Of a DNA stretch of 8,034 nt, positions 7,345 through 8,034 are shown piece by piece (within the stretch, counting starts at the first letter, position 1; every line of letters begins with the position of its first letter). Below the pieces are notes generated by a model. That model was given only the letters and a program-made list of their open reading frames with translations. It was not told where the DNA came from and did no database searches. Source of the stretch: DATHBP01 sp035296085 (GTDB lineage Bacteria; Actinomycetota; Actinomycetes; Propionibacteriales; Nocardioidaceae). A program made the position numbers and the translations under genes. Location of the stretch: assembly GCA_035296085.1 (NCBI GenBank), contig DATHBP010000041.1, forward strand, positions 1 to 8,034. Reading direction: 5' to 3'.

Positions 7345-7417
7345 GGCAGCTGCCCACTTGTCACGGCGGATTCGCCTGGCTAGGCGGGCAACTACCTACA
7401 TAACCGGGCAGTTGCCC
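7345..7417 (+). repeat. 73-bp double-palindrome repeat, copy C (solo)
   Basis: A third copy, same orientation as copy B and exactly the same length, matching it at 59 of 73 positions without gaps. The 46-bp dyad spans 7348-7393 and is centred at 7370.5 on GGATTC (7368-7373), with 15 Watson-Crick pairs and three wobbles of 23, so it is more decayed than copy B. The second palindrome pairs GGGCAACTACC (7386-7396) with GGCAGTTGCCC (7407-7417) with one mispair. No nuclease gene is attached. It lies 14 bases after the purB stop in the gap between convergent genes, where transcripts could fold it at the purB 3' end. Confidence 0.9.
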
Positions 7418-7433
7418 TCGGCGGCCGGGCCAA

Positions 7434-7484
7434 GCCCGAGCGATGAGACCTGCGGGTCGCTCGGGCAACCGTCAGGTCTCATCG
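7434..7484. terminator. Bidirectional terminator-like inverted repeats between convergent genes
   Basis: CGATGAGACCTG (7441-7452) and CAGGTCTCATCG (7473-7484) form a perfect 12-bp inverted repeat with a 20-base loop. A second perfect inverted repeat, GCCCGAGCGA (7434-7443) with TCGCTCGGGC (7457-7466), overlaps it, sharing three bases of the left arm. The right arm of the long stem contains the last codons of the minus-strand oxidoreductase gene, whose stop is 7472-7474. Lying between the 3' ends of purB and that gene, it most likely ends transcription from both sides. There is no T tract, as often in actinobacteria. Confidence 0.65.
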
Positions 7485-8034
7485 CCGGTCCGCGACGCCG
7501 CACCGCGAGTCAGCCGGTGCCGCCCGGCCGACCGCAGCTTCGCCGGCGCTGCCAGCACGCGGGACGCGCGGTCGTGGGCCAGCGCGGCGCGCGCGGCGTT
7601 GGACCCCGGCCCGCCGTGTACGCCACCGCCGGGGTGCGCCGAGGAGCTCGCGAGGTACAGCCCCCGGATCGGAGTCTCCGCCCGGCCCGTACCCGGGTAG
7701 GGCCGGAAGATGAGCTGCTGGTGAACCGCGGCTGTCCCGCCGTTGACCGACCCGCCGACCAGGTTGGAGTTGCGGTCGTGCAGGTCCTCGGGCGCCAGCA
7801 CCCGTCGCGCGACGACACGCGAGCCGAAGCCGGGGGCGTAGCGCTCGATCCGCGCCTGCATTCGGTCGGCGAACCGCTCCGCCTCCGACTCGTCCCAGCT
7901 GCCGGTGAGCCCGTCGTCTCCCGAGTCGCCGCGAATCTCCCGCGGCACGTGTGTGTACGCCCACATCGACTCGGTGCCGGCCGGTGAGCGCGTCGGGTCC
8001 GTCGTCGTCATCAGCCCGGTGAGCAGGAACGGCT
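7472..8034 (-). CDS. Phytoene dehydrogenase-like NAD(P)/FAD oxidoreductase, C-terminal part
   Basis: The reading frame is open to the right edge of the window, so this is the C-terminal 187 or so residues of a longer gene; the N-terminal Rossmann FAD-binding motif lies outside. The fragment reads FLLTGLMTTTDPTRSPAGTE, then SMWAYTHVP, then a helical segment (ADRMQARIERYAPGF), an RxxxP-type stretch around VVARRVLAPEDL, and near the end LYLASSSAHPGGGVHGGPGS followed by NAARAAL. This last block is the FAD-contacting C-terminal motif of the COG1233 phytoene desaturase/carotenoid-isomerase-like family. The ATG at 8011 is internal because family-like sequence continues upstream of it. No carotenoid genes are visible here, so the substrate is unknown; many such actinobacterial proteins are annotated only as family oxidoreductases. 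The tail after about AHDRAS is low-complexity and Arg/Ala-rich. It is convergent with purB. Confidence 0.85.
   Translation of the reverse strand, partial: PFLLTGLMTTTDPTRSPAGTESMWAYTHVPREIRGDSGDDGLTGSWDESEAERFADRMQARIERYAPGFGSRVVARRVLAPEDLHDRNSNLVGGSVNGGTAAVHQQLIFRPYPGTGRAETPIRGLYLASSSAHPGGGVHGGPGSNAARAALAHDRASRVLAAPAKLRSAGRHRLTRGAASRTGDET

Noticed and set aside
5729..7357. Minus-strand open frame of 542 codons opposite purB
   Set aside because: Shadow of purB; rich in His/Arg/Gln repeats typical of antisense frames and without a recognisable domain.
7463..7469. GGGCAAC near copy C as a fourth repeat fragment
   Set aside because: Only seven bases match and it lies inside the loop of the terminator-like stem; chance occurrence is likely.

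Overview
The window is high-GC actinobacterial chromosome, probably from the Nocardioidaceae/Propionibacteriales side, although the genus cannot be fixed from sequence alone. The lineage is supported by the class II fructose-bisphosphate aldolase C-terminus, a DUF3151 gene (a family largely confined to Actinobacteria) and the fba / DUF3151 / purA neighbourhood, which resembles the fba to purA region of mycobacteria. GTG/TTG starts and strong G/C third positions fit as well.

Layout, left to right. (1) 1-264: 3' end of fba. (2) 382-1693: an insertion-like unit. One gene (610-1587) encodes an AbiEi-type winged-helix N-terminus joined to a DUF559/Vsr-like nuclease C-terminus. It is bracketed by two copies of a 73-bp palindromic repeat in inverted orientation; the outer 36 bp are identical at 35 positions. 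(3) 1731-2141: DUF3151 gene. (4) 2244-3146, minus strand: diacylglycerol/lipid kinase family gene. (5) 3308-7330: purA, purD and purB, a co-oriented purine-synthesis cluster. PurD makes GAR early in IMP synthesis, PurB acts both before IMP and on adenylosuccinate, and PurA commits IMP to AMP. (6) 7345-7417: a third, solo copy of the 73-bp repeat, followed by a strong inverted repeat between convergent genes. (7) 7472-8034, minus strand: C-terminal part of a phytoene-dehydrogenase-like FAD oxidoreductase that runs off the window.

The metabolic genes are ordinary. The part worth attention is the repeat family and the gene it encloses. All three copies are exactly 73 bp and align without gaps. 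Each has the same architecture: a 46-bp imperfect palindrome centred exactly on GGATYC overlaps a second 32-bp palindrome, and the two compete for a shared 8-bp arm. Two copies flank a nuclease-like gene and one stands alone 5.6 kb away. That arrangement resembles the relation between REP/MITE-type elements and their helper protein (such as RAYTs), but here the candidate helper is a winged-helix plus PD-(D/E)XK protein. Mobility is an inference and novelty cannot be judged without database searches.
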